A stretch of DNA of 64,000 nucleotides from an uncultured Bacilli bacterium (GTDB taxonomy: Bacteria > Bacillota_I > Bacilli_A > RF39 > UBA660): assembly GCA_934163035.1 (NCBI GenBank), contig CAKPJX010000003.1:1-64000 (forward strand). The letters run 5' to 3'. The notes beneath the pieces are model-generated. The model did not search any database and had not been told where the DNA came from. It worked only from the letters and a program-made list of their open reading frames with translations. The translations under genes and the position numbers were made by a program. The stretch's first letter is position 1; every line of letters begins with the position of its first letter. This document shows, piece after piece, positions 61,497 through 64,000 of this stretch.

Positions 61497-61619
61497 ATGA
61501 AAAGAACATATCAACCAAATAATCGTAAAAAAGCAAAAAAACTAGGCTTTTTTGCAAGAAAAAAAACTAATATTTTAAATCGTCGTCGTCGCAAGGGACG
61601 TAAAAAACTTTGCAAATAA
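61497..61619 (+). CDS. rpmH: 50S ribosomal protein L34 (short form)
   Basis: A 40-residue bL34 beginning MKRTYQPNNRKKAKKLGFFA and ending RRRRKGRKKLCK. Family members are usually 44-47 residues; the middle segment around the conserved KNGRKVL is replaced by a shorter TNILN, so about four residues are missing in frame. A strong GGAGGTGG site lies 7 nt before the ATG. It is the first rightward gene from oriC, as in most bacteria. The ORF extends upstream without start support. Confidence 0.95.
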   Translation: MKRTYQPNNRKKAKKLGFFARKKTNILNRRRRKGRKKLCK

Positions 61620-61623
61620 AATA

Positions 61624-61650
61624 ACCGCTGGGATAAAACAGTGGTTTTTT
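61624..61650 (+). terminator. Terminator or attenuator between rpmH and rnpA
   Basis: ACCGCTG / CAGTGGT (one G-U pair) with an 8-nt loop, followed by six T. It probably lowers rnpA expression relative to rpmH. Confidence 0.7.
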
Positions 61651-61669
61651 ACTATCATAGAGGTGAATT

Positions 61670-62029
61670 ATGAGAAAATTATATATAGTAAAATCAACAA
61701 GAGATTTTGAAAAAATAATTAAAACAGGAAACCTAAATAAAAATAAGTATTTTATATTATATTCAAAACCAAATAATTTACCATATGCAAGGTACGGCAT
61801 ATCTGTAGGTAAAAAGGTTGGAAATGCTGTACATAGAAATAAATATAAAAGGATAATAAGACAAATTGTCGATAATTGTAAAAAAAGCTATATAAAAAAT
61901 AGAGATTATATTATAATATTAAGAGGAAGTGCAAAGGATTGTAATTATCAAGAATTAAATAATTCTCTTGCCTCATTAATATATAGTATAAGAAAGGATA
62001 CAAACTATGAAAAAAGTACAAGCAAGTAA
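61670..62029 (+). CDS. rnpA: Ribonuclease P protein component
   Basis: A 119-residue basic protein. The signature SVGKKVGNAVHRNKYKRIIR matches the RNR motif of RnpA, which helps the RNase P RNA bind pre-tRNA. The N-terminus MRKLYIVKSTRDFEKIIKTG is typical. AGAGGTGAATT precedes the ATG. The end overlaps yidC by 23 nt. The rpmH-rnpA-yidC-jag-mnmE order is the standard one. Confidence 0.96.
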   Translation: MRKLYIVKSTRDFEKIIKTGNLNKNKYFILYSKPNNLPYARYGISVGKKVGNAVHRNKYKRIIRQIVDNCKKSYIKNRDYIIILRGSAKDCNYQELNNSLASLIYSIRKDTNYEKSTSK

Positions 62030-62951
62030 CAAAAAAATTAAAATATTATTAATAGTACTGTTACTTTTAATCACAACGGGTTGTACAACAACATTAACTG
62101 ACAAGAACAAAAAACCTGTAAAAAATGAAGCAACAGGTCAAAACCTAACCAAAAACATCATATGTCAGCCAGCAAACAAAGAAACAATAAAAGCATATGA
62201 AAAGAATGGAGTAAATATAGAAAAACTTCCAAAATGTGAAAACTTTAAAGTTAATTCAGGAAAATATGAAGGATTATGGACTGGCCTTTTTGTAAAACCA
62301 TTAGCATTTATTTTAATTACATTGGGAATAAAAGTTAAGAATTATGCAATTTCGTTAATAATAATAAGCTTAATAATTAGACTAATTGCTTTCCCTATAA
62401 CCAAAAAAACTGCAATTCAATCAGAATTAATAAAAAAAGCTCAACCAGAGCTAGATAGATTGCAAAAAAAATATAAAGATAAGCAAGATCAAGAATCAAT
62501 GATGAAACAAAATCAAGAAATGTTAATGATTTATAAAAAATACAATATTAATCCAATGGCTGGTTGCTTATTCTCAATGTTACAATTGCCTTTATTCATT
62601 GCTTTCTTTGAAGCAGTCCAAAGAACACCAGCTATATTTGAAGGAAAATTTTTAGGCCTACAGTTAGGAACAACTCCATCAGTAGGAATAATGACTGGTA
62701 ATTGGTATGTATATTTAATTCTAGTAGCACTAATAGGACTTTCAACATTCTATTCATTTAAACTAAATGCTACTGGTAATATGTCAGCTCCTAATATGCA
62801 AATGATGCCAGTAATGATGACAGTAATGATAGTATTTACGTCAATATTAATGCCATCTGCTTTAGGTATATATTGGGTAACATCCAATGCTTTTACAATA
62901 GTTCAAAATATTTTAATTAAAAGGAGTAAGGAAGTAAATGGAAAAAAATAA
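62007..62951 (+). CDS. yidC: Membrane protein insertase YidC/OxaA (lipoprotein)
   Basis: A 314-residue insertase. It has a lipoprotein signal peptide with lipobox LITTGC (Cys26), then a short extracytoplasmic part and five membrane spans of the Oxa1 core: FILITLGIKVKNYAISLIII, the cytoplasmic hairpin KKAQPELDRLQKKYKDKQDQ, then the NPMAGCLFSMLQLPLFIAFF segment and GIYWVTSNAFTIVQN. It is the Gram-positive SpoIIIJ/YidC1 form. It overlaps both rnpA and khpB, suggesting tight translational coupling. Confidence 0.96.
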   Translation: MKKVQASNKKIKILLIVLLLLITTGCTTTLTDKNKKPVKNEATGQNLTKNIICQPANKETIKAYEKNGVNIEKLPKCENFKVNSGKYEGLWTGLFVKPLAFILITLGIKVKNYAISLIIISLIIRLIAFPITKKTAIQSELIKKAQPELDRLQKKYKDKQDQESMMKQNQEMLMIYKKYNINPMAGCLFSMLQLPLFIAFFEAVQRTPAIFEGKFLGLQLGTTPSVGIMTGNWYVYLILVALIGLSTFYSFKLNATGNMSAPNMQMMPVMMTVMIVFTSILMPSALGIYWVTSNAFTIVQNILIKRSKEVNGKK

Positions 62952-63552
62952 ATATAGCGGAAAAACTATTGATGAGGCCATTTCAAATGCAACTATAGCA
63001 TTACAAGAAACAAAAGATAATTTAATTATTAAAGAATTAGAAACAAAAAAGGCAGGATTATTTAAAGGAAAAAAGGTTGAAATAGAAGTAATAGAGAAAA
63101 GGGAAGTAGTAAGATACATAAAAGAATATCTTCTAAAACTTCTAAAAGACTTAGGATTTGCTGCCAATATAGAAGTTAAAAATCAAAATGAAACAGTAAA
63201 ATATACGATATATTCTGATAAAGATAACCTATTGATAGGAAAAGGTGGAAAAAACTTAAAAGCATTATCAATAATAACTAGTCAACATATTTTAAAAGAA
63301 CTTGGAACAACATTTAAATTTGTAATAGATGTAAACGAATATAAGGAAAAACATGAAAAAAGCTTAGAGTCTTTAGCACGACGCCTAGCAAGGGACGTAA
63401 AAAATACAAAAGTAGAAGTAAAATTAGACTCAATGAACTCATATGAAAGAAGAATTATTCATAATGCATTAACAAATAATAAATTCGTATATACAGAAAG
63501 CGAAGGAGAAGAACCTAATCGTTACGTAGTAATAAAACCAAAAGAAGATTAA
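62938..63552 (+). CDS. khpB: RNA-binding protein KhpB (Jag/EloR)
   Basis: A 204-residue protein with a Jag N-terminal domain (KYSGKTIDEAISNATIALQE, ETKKAGLFKGKKVEIEVIEK), a KH domain (NLLIGKGGKNLKALSIITSQHI) and a C-terminal R3H domain (LARRLARDVK and SYERRIIHNALTNNKFVYTES). It binds RNA with KhpA and links to cell elongation and sporulation in Firmicutes. An AAGGAGTAAGGAAGTA region inside the end of yidC gives its ribosome site; overlap 14 nt. Confidence 0.95.
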   Translation: MEKNKYSGKTIDEAISNATIALQETKDNLIIKELETKKAGLFKGKKVEIEVIEKREVVRYIKEYLLKLLKDLGFAANIEVKNQNETVKYTIYSDKDNLLIGKGGKNLKALSIITSQHILKELGTTFKFVIDVNEYKEKHEKSLESLARRLARDVKNTKVEVKLDSMNSYERRIIHNALTNNKFVYTESEGEEPNRYVVIKPKED

Positions 63553-63564
63553 TCTTCTTTTTTT
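63541..63564 (+). terminator. Terminator after khpB
   Basis: AAAGAAGA / TCTTCTTT with a TTAA loop (63541-63560) overlapping the khpB stop, followed by a run of eight T. Confidence 0.75.
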
Positions 63565-63633
63565 GAAGTAAAAGAATAAGTAGAAAGGAAGCTAATAAAA
63601 ATCTATAAGATTGAATTAGATTATAAATATATT

Positions 63634-64000
63634 ATGGAAGACACAATAGTAGCCATTTCAACTGCGGTAGCAACAGGAGCCATATCGATTATAAGACTAA
63701 GTGGAAATGAAGCAATTAAAATAGTAAATAAATGCTTTAAAGGTAAAGATTTAACGAAGGTTTCATCTCATACTATAAATTATGGTTATATCATAGATGA
63801 CAATGAAGTAATAGATGAAGTGTTAGTTTCAATAATGAAAAAGCCCAAAACATTTACAACAGAAGATGTAGTAGAAATAAATTGCCATGGAGGAATAACT
63901 ACAACAAATAGAATACTAGAAACAATGCTAAATAATGGAGCCAGATTAGCTGAACCCGGTGAATTCACTAAGAGAGCTTTCTTAAATGGAAGAATAGACT
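63634..64000 (+). CDS. mnmE: tRNA modification GTPase MnmE, N-terminal part (cut by window edge)
   Basis: The first 122 codons run off the window. MEDTIVAISTAVATGAISII, then RLSG, IVNKCFKG, EDVVEINCHGG and GARLAEPGEFTKRAFLNGRID match the MnmE formyl-tetrahydrofolate-binding N-terminal domain. With MnmG it makes the cmnm5 modification at wobble U34 of tRNAs. The ATG at 63634 has no ribosome site; an AGAAAGGAAG motif lies about 43 nt upstream, so the true start may be an in-frame non-ATG codon near 63601. mnmG, rsmG, noc, parA and parB are expected beyond the right edge by synteny. Confidence 0.92.
   Translation, partial: MEDTIVAISTAVATGAISIIRLSGNEAIKIVNKCFKGKDLTKVSSHTINYGYIIDDNEVIDEVLVSIMKKPKTFTTEDVVEINCHGGITTTNRILETMLNNGARLAEPGEFTKRAFLNGRID

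Noticed and set aside
61567..61800. 77-residue minus-strand frame opposite rpmH and rnpA
   Set aside because: It lies antisense to two clear genes, has no ribosome site and no recognisable family.
1..64000. Mollicutes code with TGA as Trp
   Set aside because: All core genes read through in the standard code with TGG for Trp, and some end at TGA.

Overview
The window is the replication-origin region of a low-GC, AT-rich Firmicute. Gene order follows Bacillus subtilis closely but in condensed form. It combines Bacilli-type information genes (dnaA-dnaN-recF-gyrB-gyrA, dnaX-ybaB-recR-bofA-holB-ricT, the rpoBC and str operons) with sporulation genes (spoVT, yabP, yabQ, yabG, spoVG, bofA, a SigH-like sigma factor). 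It lacks several Bacillus neighbours (yaaA, remB, yabA, fin, rnmV, yacP, rpmG, hpt). RpoB carries Asn at the site equivalent to E. coli His526, as in Mollicutes. This suggests a spore-forming or sporulation-gene-retaining member of the Erysipelotrichia/RF39 side of the Bacilli. No genus can be named from sequence alone. TGA acts only as a stop, so the standard bacterial code applies. No tRNA, rRNA, insertion sequence, prophage or CRISPR array was seen.

Layout. Everything from 1 to about 61180 is on the minus strand and everything after about 61490 is on the plus strand, so transcription runs away from oriC (61178-61496) on both sides. Leftward from oriC the order is: dnaA, dnaN, a comK-like gene, recF, gyrB, gyrA; a 1.3 kb gene-free block (51063-52329); SRP RNA, tadA; the dnaX-to-mfd run; spoVT; a T-box-controlled metG; a 58-residue membrane protein and tatD; three TasA-like secreted proteins, a SipW-type signal peptidase and rsmA; yabG, veg, spoVG, yabP, yabQ, divIC, tilS, ftsH; mscL; dusB, an RDD protein and lysS; a transporter fused to a DUF5684-like domain; clpC, cysS, mrnC, rlmB, sigH and a kinase-like membrane protein; secE, nusG, rplKA, rplJL; an RsmC-like methyltransferase, rpoB, rpoC; then rpsL, rpsG, fusA and the start of tuf. 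Rightward are rpmH, rnpA, yidC, khpB (jag) and the start of mnmE.

The most striking feature is the gene-free block near 51.1-52.1 kb. It holds three identical perfect 16-bp palindromes matching ParB parS sites and three copies of the 14-bp Noc-binding palindrome ATTTCCCGGGAAAT, with a fourth inside dnaX. It looks like a compact centromere and nucleoid-occlusion loading zone about 9-10 kb from oriC. Other points are a ComK homologue between dnaN and recF with possible ComK boxes at its own promoter, a terminator-like hairpin at the very start of the rpoB transcript, a SipW signal peptidase with three TasA-like paralogues in a housekeeping island, natural RpoB and RpsL substitutions at known drug-resistance positions, and a shortened L34.

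Many starts were moved inward from the longest open frame because a clear Shine-Dalgarno (AGGAGG/GGTG-type) and family alignment favour the internal codon; GTG and TTG starts are used.
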